Source of the DNA: Bacteroidales bacterium UBA1180
GTDB taxonomy: Bacteria; Bacteroidota; Bacteroidia; Bacteroidales; Paludibacteraceae
Assembly (NCBI GenBank): GCA_002310195.1
Contig: DBYS01000001.1
Span: 112,945 to 176,944 of the forward strand
DNA length: 64,000 bases
Direction of reading: 5' to 3'
The position numbers and the translations under genes are program-made. The notes under the pieces were generated by a model. The model ran no database searches. It was not told where the DNA came from and worked only from the letters and a program-made list of their open reading frames with translations. This document shows positions 1 to 10,205 of the stretch, one piece after another (position 1 is the first letter of the stretch; each line of letters starts with the position of its first letter).

Positions 1-3000
1 CAGCATCCTCCAGAAGTGCATCACGTGAGGAATACGGGTTGATAAACGTCAGACCGTCGAAGGTAATCGGGATAACCATATTGTCGCGCGTACGCAACTC
101 TCCCTGCCAGTTAACCTGCATCTTCTCACGCGTCATATCCTCGATCACAAAGAGCTGGTTGAGCTGGGTGTGCGAACCGATGTTAGGCATCTCGATAACC
201 GTGGGGTTAGCCTGCGGGTCACGCTGACTCTTGACATCGAAGTTATATCCGCCGAGGAACGTGAGGCTCTTGATGCTGTAATCGGTATCAGCCGAAGCCG
301 TATCGGGCAAGAGCGGCGTGAGCGTATTGGACGTGATGACGTATGCCAGACGGTTGTCGAGCACGAGGTACGGAGCATAGGTGCTTAGAGCATCACCCAT
401 GAGGCAGACATACTTGTCGTGGTTGTTACACGACGACATAACGAGCTCGATAGCCGACTGCAGATCGGTGGTAGGAGTCTCCCACGACAAGCCGTCGTGC
501 TTGCTCGGATCTTTCTCCGCCGTTGCCACCCATACGGTATCAATCTCATTGCCCTTGATGTTGAGCTGGATGTACTGGTACTCGTATATACCCATGTCGA
601 TATATACATCCTCGATATGCATACGCGGATTCTTGGATATACGGTTGATGCTGGCGCTGAACGAGCCAATCTCGGGCATGTTCGTGTGCGTCATATATAC
701 ATCCTCGCCGCACGGCAGAGGCGGTGTAGCATAATCGTAGAAGAGTCGCGAAGCACGGTACGCGAGGTAGTTGTACAATGCAGGTACAGCGGGCTGCACT
801 ACGCCATCGAAAGTAGCAACAGGCGTACCGCCTATAGACAGCACATCCTCCGCTGTAGCAGAAGGATCGATAGCCTTGGCCGCAGCAAGAGCCTCTTCCG
901 CCGTTTCGAAGGTCTCGTCACCGGTATAGGTTGTGGTGTAGTGGTAACCACGCTCTACGCGCTGGCGGAGATGTCCCCAACCCTGATCGGTGGTGACGTT
1001 CAGACGTGTGGACAGCCAGTCGGCGTTCTGCATGTAACCGTCGATACCGGCAACCATCGACGGCTGCTTGAAGTTCGGGCCGTCGGAAGCGTTGTTCACA
1101 CGGTTGATGAGCACGTTGTTGTTACCGCGCAGCGAGGTGAAGCCCTGGGTGTAATCGCCTACTATATCGCCCGTGAGCGGGTCAACCTTGGTAGGTACAG
1201 GCAGTGCACGCGCATCGACGAAGTCGCGGTACTCCGATTCGGTAAGCAGATAACCGTCACGGTTCGATCGCATACCCGACGGACCGTAGGTCTTACGATA
1301 CGAGCAGTAGTACAGACCCTCGACCAGGTTACCCTGCGCACGCAACTCGTCCAGTTTGTCGGTAACCTTGACATTGAACGTATCGTTCTCCAGCACATAA
1401 TGGTGATAGAGGCTGTCGTACTCATGGTAGAGCCGCTCGTACTTTGCCCACTCCGTAGCATCGTAGTGGAATACACCGGCACGCGAAGCTTTGTAGTTGT
1501 TGTTGAAGGTCTCGATGGTGGCCAGTGTCGGCGACTCGATATGCTCGAGCTGACCGATATTGTCCACCTCAAACACCTCATTACCCCAGAAGATGGAGTT
1601 GAACACAGTCTGTATAGAGTCACGGTTGGTGTACAGGTTGTTGGGATAGATATTATATACCGCCGAGTAAGCGACCGCCTTGTTACGCATGAAGTGACAG
1701 TTCACCGCACGCAGCAAAGCATCCTGCGATACCGACAATACACCACCAAATCCTTGCCGTGCATCGGCGTTGGGGATGTTCTCCTCACCGGAGATCTTGA
1801 TCGGATAGAGACCACGGCGTGCCTCGTTGTTGTCGAACAGGGTATTGACCACGCCGCAGTACGAGTTGGTGGCTATACATCCTCCGGCTGACCAAGGTAT
1901 GTACTTCTGGTCGATCTTGGTCATCGGGCCTTGCGAGTAGTTTTGCGTGAAGTGACTGGAGTAGATATGCAAGTCACCGTTGGAGAATATAGCACCGCCG
2001 TTGGCCGCCATGTTGTCACTGATCTGACAGTGGCGCAGCACGAGAGGAATATTGTAATCGGTAGGCGTTGTTACGTACGGCACCTCGTCGTTATCGACAT
2101 CGAACGACTGCGTCCAGTTGCCGTCCACCAATATACCTCCGCCACGGAAGTAAGTCTTCTTTTGGTACGGATGGCGCACGGCATCGATGGAGTCAAGGTG
2201 GTTGGCATAACCGCCTGATATACTGATTCCGTCGAGGATGATCGAGCGTGCGGTAAGCGAACGTTCGCACTCGGAAGTGAAGTGCTCCGGATCGTTCATC
2301 GAGATCGGGTTGGTGAGGATATGCTCGCCGCCTTCCTTCCAGTCGGCATCAGGATTCTCTTCGCGGTACTTGAACGGCTGCGGACCTACCTTCGTTGAGT
2401 CAGCGTGGATAGTGACGACATGATAGACATGGGTGAACGCCTCACCGGACACGGCATTACCGGAGAGTATAGTCTGGTGCTCCAGCTCCCACGGCTCGAT
2501 AACGGAGTTGAGGTTGATGTCGCGCATCGGGCGGTGGCGGTCGTCACGCAGACGGATACTGTCGGCAAGCGAGTAATCGAGCGTATAGCCCGTGCCCGGC
2601 ACCACAATATCCGAGCCGTCGCCGATGATCGTACTGGTATAAGCATCAACGTAACCTGCCTGGCAGTAGTTGTGTCCTTCTGCGCGGGAGTTGATACCGC
2701 CGATGACGGTTGTAGCCTCGGGAATGAGGAAAGTATTGTTACGCACCTGATCCTGTTCGCCGTAAGCGTTGTGATACGGATAGTACGTACCCTGCTCAAC
2801 GTAGACCTCGAACCGCGCGTTACGCAAGCGATCAGGAACAGCCTTACGTGCGGCGATGATATAGTCGAACGCATCGCCAAGACGGTGGAACGGATTGAGG
2901 ATGGACGAACCCATCTGGCGGTACATGTTCGATACGTCGTCATCGTTGGAGTTGTTCTGCAGCGCACGTGCAGCATCAGAGTTCAGCAACTCGGTACGCA

Positions 3001-6000
3001 TAACGAATAGACGGCGCATGATGTAGCGCGGATCGACGATGATCTGGAACGTACGGTTCAGCGCACGCGCACCGATCTCGATGAAGTCGTTATCCTTCGT
3101 AACGAGCGTATCCGAGCCCCATGCATAACCGCGCTCCGAGCCGTTGCCCTGCCAACGCAGACGGCTGACACCGGCTATATCGATGGAGTCGAGCGTGGTG
3201 AAGCGTTCGCGACGGTTGTACCACTCGCTGTAGGTCATACCGGCACGCGCCAGGGTGGACGACATCTCAATCGGATAGTACTGAATAGCGCTGAACGGGT
3301 CGAAGTTATCCCAGCGCACACCCTCGGTCTCGGTAGGCGAGAGCTCGAGGTTACACTGGCCTTCCAGACGACGTGACTCAACGGCGCAGTAGTTGAACGG
3401 ATACTCGGTATCCGCACTGGTACGGCTGAAGATACCGGATACGTTCGCATTGTCGTTGGCATTGTTCTGCCAAACAACGGTGGAGTTGACACGTACATTC
3501 GTGTTGTCGAACCACATACCGCCGGCCGAAGCCGTAGCCGTATTGCCGCAGATAGTAGTAGAATAGATGTGCGCCAAGGTATCGGGGTTCTGATTCTCGG
3601 GTGCCTCGATGTATATACCACCACCTACACTTGCGTTGTTGCTCTTGATGATCGTACCGCTGACGAGAGCGTTCGGCTGGAGATAGAGTCCTCCTCCGTA
3701 GTCATTCGCCTCATTGTGCTGAACAACGCAGTTACGTATATGCGCATATCCCGGCACGACAGCACCGCCACCACAACGATCCTCACCGTCAGGAGCGTTG
3801 GCAAAACCATGCTCGAGGAACAGGCCGTCGAGCACGGCACGTTGTGCCTCAGCATCCTCCCGTGCGCTGTAGGACGCAAGCTGGCCGCCTTCGTCAATCA
3901 CCATCTCTTCGTAGTCGAACAGATCGTTTGTAAACGTAACAACGTGGTAGCACTGGCCTTCGGCACCGGTGCTTGATGTGATACGTCCGGAGAGCACCGT
4001 GCGGTATGTAAGCGGATCGCGTTCATCCACAACATGCGCACCCGGAGTGGTGGGATAGACGACAGCACCGTTCTTCTCGTAGTGATGGAAATTGCTGCTG
4101 TAGCCGCCCTTGATAACCACACCGTGCGGAATGATCCACGAATAGTCTAGGATATTGTCGTTATAGTTGGCTACGCTGTGCTTGGTGGATCGCGTCGGGC
4201 TGTAGCACAGAGTGTACTCGTCGTCGGTGGTGGAGTTGGTGTCATCGCCCTGAATCCTCACTTCGACTTTCCATGTCTTATCCGGCTGACGCACACCGCC
4301 TACAATGGTATATCCGCGATCGTAGTAAGCCTCGGTCATCAGAGAATTCTTGTAGCGTCCTGCAGCATCGATCACTTGCTGCATCTTCTGTGCGCAAGCG
4401 GCGTTCTCCGGTGCACTGGCCGAAGCATCGCCACCCGGCGAGGTGAATGCTATGTAGAAGATAGCCGTACCCGGGTGAGAGACCGTATCCGGACGGATAG
4501 CGTACGCCGCATTGAACTCGTAAGCACCGACATCCACCTGGCAGTCCTGAATACGCTTGGCATACACGACATCGTTCTGCGGCAGCTGAACGCCTACCAC
4601 GTTCTTATAGAACGTCTCATTCTTAATGGCTGCATCGGATGGTTCGAATGAAGCATTTGTCCGCTGCAGATATGCGCGCACAGCTTCGTACATTGCACCT
4701 TCAAAGTCCTCCTCGCCCGAGTTGATACACGTGACGCCGCTTACCTGGCGCAATGCAAAGTCATTGTTCAGTTTAGCGCCCGGATTAGCAACATCGTACA
4801 CTCCGCCGGCCACATCTGCCGCAAAAGGTGTGTTGTCGGCTGAAGGGTTAGTCCGATTGAGGAAGGTATTTTTCCTGCCAAAGAAACCATCCGTCACACC
4901 ACTTACGTGATCGTTGATGGCATTCAGGAAGTTGGCTTTGGTGATCTCTGTAGCGGATTGGATATAGCAATTGATAAACGGTGCGACTGCAGCTTTACCA
5001 TCCGTTATATCGATAGCAAGGCCGTTGTTGCCGAAGATGATCGTATTGGCCATGAACAATGCCGGCTCCGAACCTGTACAGATACGCAAACCGCCTACGC
5101 TAACGTTACTTGTGTTGTATGCAAGTGTATTGTTGTAGAACTTACCGACGCACAGGGCCACACCGCCGCCGGGTCCTCGAGACCAGTTGTTACCCATCAG
5201 GGAGTTAAAACACGTACCTTCGTACAGGAACAGACCTGCACCCTGTAATTGGGTATCATCACCGTGTTGACCTTTGGTCAGTGTATTATTCAGGATAAAG
5301 CAGTTCTCGATGGTGGATGTCGAACCGTCACAGAACACACCTCCGCCTTTTACGCCACGGCATCCGGTAAAGTTGTCTGTCACTATACAGTTAACCAGAC
5401 GTGCTCCCTCAAACATCGACACACCTGCACCGCCGGCATGTGCGTGGTGCATGTTGGTCAGGAATCCGTGGCGAATAGTGAAACCATCCCAATAAACTGC
5501 ATTATACTCCTTGTAGTTCGGGTCCTGATGCCGTCCGTTAATCGTTCCGCCTCCCGATTTGACATTGGAAAGACGGCCCTCTTTGATGACACGTTCGTAG
5601 TGGGCTAAGGCATCACCGTACTTACCACGACTGTTCGCAGTCGGGTCGCCCAGGCCATGGCAATACACCGGGTTGGTCACATCCGGCATTTGCAGAACAC
5701 GCTTGCGCAGACAATTACGTTTCTTGCCCACAGGGTCGTACAGTTCATCGCTCCATGTGGTTCTGACTGACGATGAATTGGTAACCGTGTTATCTGTATG
5801 ATCCAGCACATACGTTCCTGCGCCTCCATCCCAGCGGTAATGATGGATCGTATTGTTATCCGTGAAACGGCTGATATTGTTGTTGATATACAATTTGACC
5901 GATTGGCCGTTGTCGTAGAACTTGACAGCAGCCGGATTGATGACTGCCGACGCGCCACTGCCGGATTTGGGATTGACATCTGAAATCTGGAGGATGGTCT

Positions 6001-9000
6001 CATAATCCTCCGCATCCAGATCTTCGTTCTCTTTGGATTTCGGAATCGCCACCACATTGGACATCAACGCCCTGCGTTCCGACATACCCGGGGCAGCATA
6101 TTTATCCGTCGGGAAACCGCCGTAAACAGATACACTGTCACGCATCACATAGCCCTTGTAATCGGTATATTTGCCGGCAGCAACCCATACTTGTACGGAA
6201 TCTTTGTGGTGCAATTTGTTGGTCTGCGAAGCTTTTTCCACAGCGTATTGCAGTCCGCTGACATAGTTCTCGCGGCGTTCGTTGGTCAGTATCAAGCGGC
6301 CGCTTGCTACTGCTCCGGCTGCGTTTGACGGAACAGATATACCGGCAAACATCACCGAATTACCATCCTCAGTCAGCGGACTGTAATTTCCTTCGGCGCG
6401 GTAGATGTAACGCGACACACCTGACATCTCGCCATAAGGATAGTCGGCGTTGATAGCCTTGGTGGATACAATGTTATCGGGTATCTTCTTGTTGTTACAA
6501 CGAACTCCCGGGATCGAAGACGTAGCGGTCGTATCGTTGCTCAAAGTATCTATTCTGCCGGCATTGGCTCCGCCCTCATATACGTTGATTTCCAGGCTAC
6601 GCGTATATGCTTTTCCGTAATCATAGAAGATCGGATAGACATATTTCGTAGCATAACCTCCACAATAGCGGTTATCATCCGTTGTTACAGGATTTCCTGT
6701 CGAGCGGTTGATCAGTCGCGCACCGCTGGCTATATCCACCGAGTCACCGGCGGCTGCGGGTGCGTTGTATAATCTGTACACTGTATTTCCGGCTATGGCA
6801 TTGTCCCACGACGAACCGTCACGCTTGCCTGCGCCGTCGGGTGTGACGTAGACGACCTCGCCCGCTGCCGGCAGATCAGTGTTCTCTACTGCACCTATAT
6901 CCGGCGCACCACCGTGAGTACGGGTGATGACATCGCTTCGGTCGAAATTGTCATCAACAGTATAATCATCCTCGTAGGCTGCGTTGACGCAAGGGTTAGT
7001 GGTCATCGGGGTATAGGATACAACACCACCGTACAACGGTCGGTCACCGCCCGGAGCGTTACCTACGTTACGTGCAGGGTTGAGGAAGGTAGGATATGTT
7101 GACTCCGCACTGTTCGTACGCGTGAAGAGACACAAGTTGTGACGGCTCAAACTGTCGGCGGGCACAGCTGCAATATCGGTCGTATAGTGCGATACTACAC
7201 CGTCCGGCAGGAAGTGGTCGGTGATCGGCACAGTATAGCCGTTCTGGAAGAAGCCGTGAGGCTGCGAGCGGTCGGTCTGGTGCAGCACAAGATCGGCATC
7301 GAACATATTGTACCGTCCGAACACATAATCCTGTCCATCGGCATTGACGGATGTGACACGGCCTACACCACCCAGATCGCCACGATCGTCCAGCGAACGG
7401 TCGCCGTTACAGAATACAATCGAGTTGTCAACGCGGATATAGCCGTGATATTGGGATTCATGGTTATGCTCATCGTGGTTGCAATAGATCGGGTCATCGG
7501 AGTCGGTAGCCTTGCTATCCGCCTTGAACGGGTAACCGACGTTGTTCACTATCGTACAATGCTCAATATGCACATACGCACGACCGTTGGCGGTGATCAC
7601 ACCGTGATCCTCTGTCACTATACCGAGCGGGTTGACAACATAATCGGCCTTGTTGTTACGGATAACACAATTGACCATCATCAGCTCGGCGTAGCAGATC
7701 TCGCCGTCGCTCTTCAGGTGCTCACCGTTGACATATATAGCCGCACCCTTCGGCGAGGTACAGTTGGTGATCACGCAGTTGCGGAGCTGGTTGCCTACCA
7801 TGTTCACACGCTTGTCAACAGGCGTGGTAGCATTGTTGATCAGCAAACCGCCACCGGCATGCACCGAGACGCTGAGGAAGACGTTATGGGTATTGGCATC
7901 ACGCAGCGTGAAACCGTCGATAATCGAGTGCTCGGCATTCACCATCGCTACGGCGTGGGCGGAGTTGTTCTCGTAAGCCTGTTCGGTGGTCTTACCGGTA
8001 AGGTTCGCAGTGATGGTCGTCTTGTACGAACGCGGGTTGCGTCCGGCTGTGGTCGTGCCGGTCAGCGACGAAGGATAACCGCCATACAGACGCATGTGAC
8101 TCTCCACACGCATGGCGGCCGAACGGATGTTACGCTCGATGTAGTTACCCGGACCGGCGGTAGTGATCGTACCTTCCTTGACAACAAACTGTACATAGTC
8201 GTACCGCACAGAGTCACTTGTCGGATAACCGCTGCCGTCCAGCAACGGAACCATATAGTGGTGGTTGTCACCCGGATCGTCACGCAGGTACTTGCGGAAA
8301 TACTGGATAGCCTCACCCAGGTCACGGACAGGTGTATCCCACGAGTTGCCCTCGCGGTCCTGCGGCACGAAATGACCGTAAGCATCATACACGCCCTTAC
8401 GATTCGGGTCGATGAACAGAGTCGGAATGACTCCACCGCCTTCACGTCCTTCCTGACCTTGAGCAGGGATGAGAGCATATACAATCGGATCAGGCCGGCG
8501 AACCAATGCACCCAAGGTTGACGTAGGCTCATACGGGTTGGTTACCACACCATAATCGGTATGTGCATGCATGAGCCACTCCGGGGCATCCACCACGGAT
8601 TCGTTAACCTGCACACCTTTCTGGTCAAGTGCCGAATAGGTGGTCAAGTGCCATATACGCGGACCCGGGAAATCCTCGGGAGCGAGGTGCTTGAAGGCAC
8701 CCGGTCCCGGGAGCGTTGAGTCATCCCAGTTGGAGGGTTTGACGGTCGGATTGAAGAAGCACGGATAGTTACCCGTTCCGCCCTGGGCAGGCATGTTCGA
8801 TTTGTCGAGCGAGAACACCATATCCTTGCTCACACCTGTCCAGTCGGTGATATCGTGGTTCATGAACGCCGTGTGGTAAACGAACACCTCATACGACGGG
8901 TCGGTCACCTGACGCACGGACGCAAACTGCACATCGTTGTTCGTCTGGCAACGGTTGCCCCAGAACACCGAGTTGAAGATCATACCACAATCGCGGATAT

Positions 9001-10198
9001 ATATACCTCCCGAACGGCCGTGACGCCTGCCGTAGTACGTCACATCCGGGCCGATACAGTTGTTGGCCGTTACAGTGGCGTGGTTGATTGTACCGCCCTC
9101 AGCCAGATAAATACCGCCGCCTTCGGCCGAAGCGGTGTTGTTGCTGATCACGCAGGCTGTGGAGAACGGCGAGTAGTTGCTCGTCGATGTAAACGGATAT
9201 TCACCCGTTATATGGCATATCGACAGACCGCCACCGCAACGTGCAGCACAGTTCGTGATATGGCTATGGCCGACCTGACCGTCGTAATCGATGTTCACAC
9301 CGCCACCGTAACCTTGTACTACGCCCACACCGGCTGACTGACAGGTATGGATATAGCAGAACTCCACCAGCCCGCCGCCGTCGAGGTACACACCACCGCC
9401 GCGCAACGTGGAGTTACAACGCTCGACGGTACAGTTCCTCAGTTCAGCATTACCCACCATATATACGCCACCGCCGTAGGCCGTGTGCTCGTGACCGCTG
9501 GTGGCACGCGTAGAAGCGTTACCGCCGTAGATGACGCAACCGTCGACCAACGCGGGATAATCAAGCGGACGGTAGTGACCTTGCGTAGCCTCGTCGCCGG
9601 TCTCGTACTTGCCGTTGGTAGCGAACCATACAACGTGATACGAACTGACAGGGAAGGCGGTATTGAATCGGCCGCGGATACTATCGAACTCGAAGGTCAC
9701 CTCAGATGACGAGTGGTTACCTGAGAGAATCGTCTTATACTGCAGATCCCACTGCGAGGCGATCTCCGTACCGGAGGTGGTACCGATACCCGAAGGATCA
9801 GACCAGTTCTCGCGCACCCGCTTGCCGTTGATCATCATTCGATCACCCGGACTCGATTCCGGCGAGGCAGGATTGAAGCCACCATACACATGTATACCGC
9901 TGTATATCTTGAACGAGGTGTTCAACATCGTACCGCCGCTGGACTCGGTGGACTCAGTCGGCACATACGTACCGGCTGCCACATACACCGCTCCGTGCGT
10001 AAGGTTGTTCACCAGCATGTAGTCGCGCAGATCGTTGATAGCGTCCTGCAGACGGTTCTTGGACGTAGCCCAACTCAAACCGTCGTTGTTGTATGAGCCT
10101 GACGGACTGACATAGCGAATCGTATCCGTTTGCGCGTACACACATATATACGCACACACGGTTAAGAGTACCAATACTATGTTACGTCTAATACTCAT
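1..10198 (-). CDS. Giant secreted parallel beta-helix protein (partial, C-terminus beyond left edge)
   Basis: The frame opens at an ATG (10198) and has no stop to the window edge, giving at least 3399 residues. A Sec signal peptide ends near residue 22 (VCVYA before QTDT). The body is rich in beta-helix rungs (GGGVY, NCTV, GGGIY) with short runs such as YVAAGTYVP and VYGGF that are typical of polymorphic-outer-membrane-like and pectate-lyase-like repeats. Header segments of the type DGLSWxT...LQxAI recur near residues 24, 595, 1110, 2440 and 3215, so it is a string of modules of very roughly 500-800 residues. It starts 7 bases after the stop of an accessory fimbrial lipoprotein and is the last visible gene of the fimbrial operon. 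I infer a surface adhesin or fimbria-associated protein; no catalytic motif was seen. Whether it ends in a T9SS sorting domain lies outside the window. The reading frame is certain, the role is not. Confidence 0.85.
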   Translation of the reverse strand, partial: MSIRRNIVLVLLTVCAYICVYAQTDTIRYVSPSGSYNNDGLSWATSKNRLQDAINDLRDYMLVNNLTHGAVYVAAGTYVPTESTESSGGTMLNTSFKIYSGIHVYGGFNPASPESSPGDRMMINGKRVRENWSDPSGIGTTSGTEIASQWDLQYKTILSGNHSSSEVTFEFDSIRGRFNTAFPVSSYHVVWFATNGKYETGDEATQGHYRPLDYPALVDGCVIYGGNASTRATSGHEHTAYGGGVYMVGNAELRNCTVERCNSTLRGGGVYLDGGGLVEFCYIHTCQSAGVGVVQGYGGGVNIDYDGQVGHSHITNCAARCGGGLSICHITGEYPFTSTSNYSPFSTACVISNNTASAEGGGIYLAEGGTINHATVTANNCIGPDVTYYGRRHGRSGGIYIRDCGMIFNSVFWGNRCQTNNDVQFASVRQVTDPSYEVFVYHTAFMNHDITDWTGVSKDMVFSLDKSNMPAQGGTGNYPCFFNPTVKPSNWDDSTLPGPGAFKHLAPEDFPGPRIWHLTTYSALDQKGVQVNESVVDAPEWLMHAHTDYGVVTNPYEPTSTLGALVRRPDPIVYALIPAQGQEGREGGGVIPTLFIDPNRKGVYDAYGHFVPQDREGNSWDTPVRDLGEAIQYFRKYLRDDPGDNHHYMVPLLDGSGYPTSDSVRYDYVQFVVKEGTITTAGPGNYIERNIRSAAMRVESHMRLYGGYPSSLTGTTTAGRNPRSYKTTITANLTGKTTEQAYENNSAHAVAMVNAEHSIIDGFTLRDANTHNVFLSVSVHAGGGLLINNATTPVDKRVNMVGNQLRNCVITNCTSPKGAAIYVNGEHLKSDGEICYAELMMVNCVIRNNKADYVVNPLGIVTEDHGVITANGRAYVHIEHCTIVNNVGYPFKADSKATDSDDPIYCNHDEHNHESQYHGYIRVDNSIVFCNGDRSLDDRGDLGGVGRVTSVNADGQDYVFGRYNMFDADLVLHQTDRSQPHGFFQNGYTVPITDHFLPDGVVSHYTTDIAAVPADSLSRHNLCLFTRTNSAESTYPTFLNPARNVGNAPGGDRPLYGGVVSYTPMTTNPCVNAAYEDDYTVDDNFDRSDVITRTHGGAPDIGAVENTDLPAAGEVVYVTPDGAGKRDGSSWDNAIAGNTVYRLYNAPAAAGDSVDIASGARLINRSTGNPVTTDDNRYCGGYATKYVYPIFYDYGKAYTRSLEINVYEGGANAGRIDTLSNDTTATSSIPGVRCNNKKIPDNIVSTKAINADYPYGEMSGVSRYIYRAEGNYSPLTEDGNSVMFAGISVPSNAAGAVASGRLILTNERRENYVSGLQYAVEKASQTNKLHHKDSVQVWVAAGKYTDYKGYVMRDSVSVYGGFPTDKYAAPGMSERRALMSNVVAIPKSKENEDLDAEDYETILQISDVNPKSGSGASAVINPAAVKFYDNGQSVKLYINNNISRFTDNNTIHHYRWDGGAGTYVLDHTDNTVTNSSSVRTTWSDELYDPVGKKRNCLRKRVLQMPDVTNPVYCHGLGDPTANSRGKYGDALAHYERVIKEGRLSNVKSGGGTINGRHQDPNYKEYNAVYWDGFTIRHGFLTNMHHAHAGGAGVSMFEGARLVNCIVTDNFTGCRGVKGGGVFCDGSTSTIENCFILNNTLTKGQHGDDTQLQGAGLFLYEGTCFNSLMGNNWSRGPGGGVALCVGKFYNNTLAYNTSNVSVGGLRICTGSEPALFMANTIIFGNNGLAIDITDGKAAVAPFINCYIQSATEITKANFLNAINDHVSGVTDGFFGRKNTFLNRTNPSADNTPFAADVAGGVYDVANPGAKLNNDFALRQVSGVTCINSGEEDFEGAMYEAVRAYLQRTNASFEPSDAAIKNETFYKNVVGVQLPQNDVVYAKRIQDCQVDVGAYEFNAAYAIRPDTVSHPGTAIFYIAFTSPGGDASASAPENAACAQKMQQVIDAAGRYKNSLMTEAYYDRGYTIVGGVRQPDKTWKVEVRIQGDDTNSTTDDEYTLCYSPTRSTKHSVANYNDNILDYSWIIPHGVVIKGGYSSNFHHYEKNGAVVYPTTPGAHVVDERDPLTYRTVLSGRITSSTGAEGQCYHVVTFTNDLFDYEEMVIDEGGQLASYSAREDAEAQRAVLDGLFLEHGFANAPDGEDRCGGGAVVPGYAHIRNCVVQHNEANDYGGGLYLQPNALVSGTIIKSNNASVGGGIYIEAPENQNPDTLAHIYSTTICGNTATASAGGMWFDNTNVRVNSTVVWQNNANDNANVSGIFSRTSADTEYPFNYCAVESRRLEGQCNLELSPTETEGVRWDNFDPFSAIQYYPIEMSSTLARAGMTYSEWYNRRERFTTLDSIDIAGVSRLRWQGNGSERGYAWGSDTLVTKDNDFIEIGARALNRTFQIIVDPRYIMRRLFVMRTELLNSDAARALQNNSNDDDVSNMYRQMGSSILNPFHRLGDAFDYIIAARKAVPDRLRNARFEVYVEQGTYYPYHNAYGEQDQVRNNTFLIPEATTVIGGINSRAEGHNYCQAGYVDAYTSTIIGDGSDIVVPGTGYTLDYSLADSIRLRDDRHRPMRDINLNSVIEPWELEHQTILSGNAVSGEAFTHVYHVVTIHADSTKVGPQPFKYREENPDADWKEGGEHILTNPISMNDPEHFTSECERSLTARSIILDGISISGGYANHLDSIDAVRHPYQKKTYFRGGGILVDGNWTQSFDVDNDEVPYVTTPTDYNIPLVLRHCQISDNMAANGGAIFSNGDLHIYSSHFTQNYSQGPMTKIDQKYIPWSAGGCIATNSYCGVVNTLFDNNEARRGLYPIKISGEENIPNADARQGFGGVLSVSQDALLRAVNCHFMRNKAVAYSAVYNIYPNNLYTNRDSIQTVFNSIFWGNEVFEVDNIGQLEHIESPTLATIETFNNNYKASRAGVFHYDATEWAKYERLYHEYDSLYHHYVLENDTFNVKVTDKLDELRAQGNLVEGLYYCSYRKTYGPSGMRSNRDGYLLTESEYRDFVDARALPVPTKVDPLTGDIVGDYTQGFTSLRGNNNVLINRVNNASDGPNFKQPSMVAGIDGYMQNADWLSTRLNVTTDQGWGHLRQRVERGYHYTTTYTGDETFETAEEALAAAKAIDPSATAEDVLSIGGTPVATFDGVVQPAVPALYNYLAYRASRLFYDYATPPLPCGEDVYMTHTNMPEIGSFSASINRISKNPRMHIEDVYIDMGIYEYQYIQLNIKGNEIDTVWVATAEKDPSKHDGLSWETPTTDLQSAIELVMSSCNNHDKYVCLMGDALSTYAPYLVLDNRLAYVITSNTLTPLLPDTASADTDYSIKSLTFLGGYNFDVKSQRDPQANPTVIEMPNIGSHTQLNQLFVIEDMTREKMQVNWQGELRTRDNMVIPITFDGLTFINPYSSRDALLEDA

Positions 10199-10205
10199 AC
10201 TATTA

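Noticed and set aside
419..9709. Many long plus-strand frames across 1-10200, for example 419-1891 and 7139-8521.
   Set aside because: They lie in the same codon register antisense to the giant beta-helix gene, which is open throughout with a signal peptide and protein-like repeats. The plus-strand products look like mirror shadows (rich in Val, Arg, His, Thr) with no domain.
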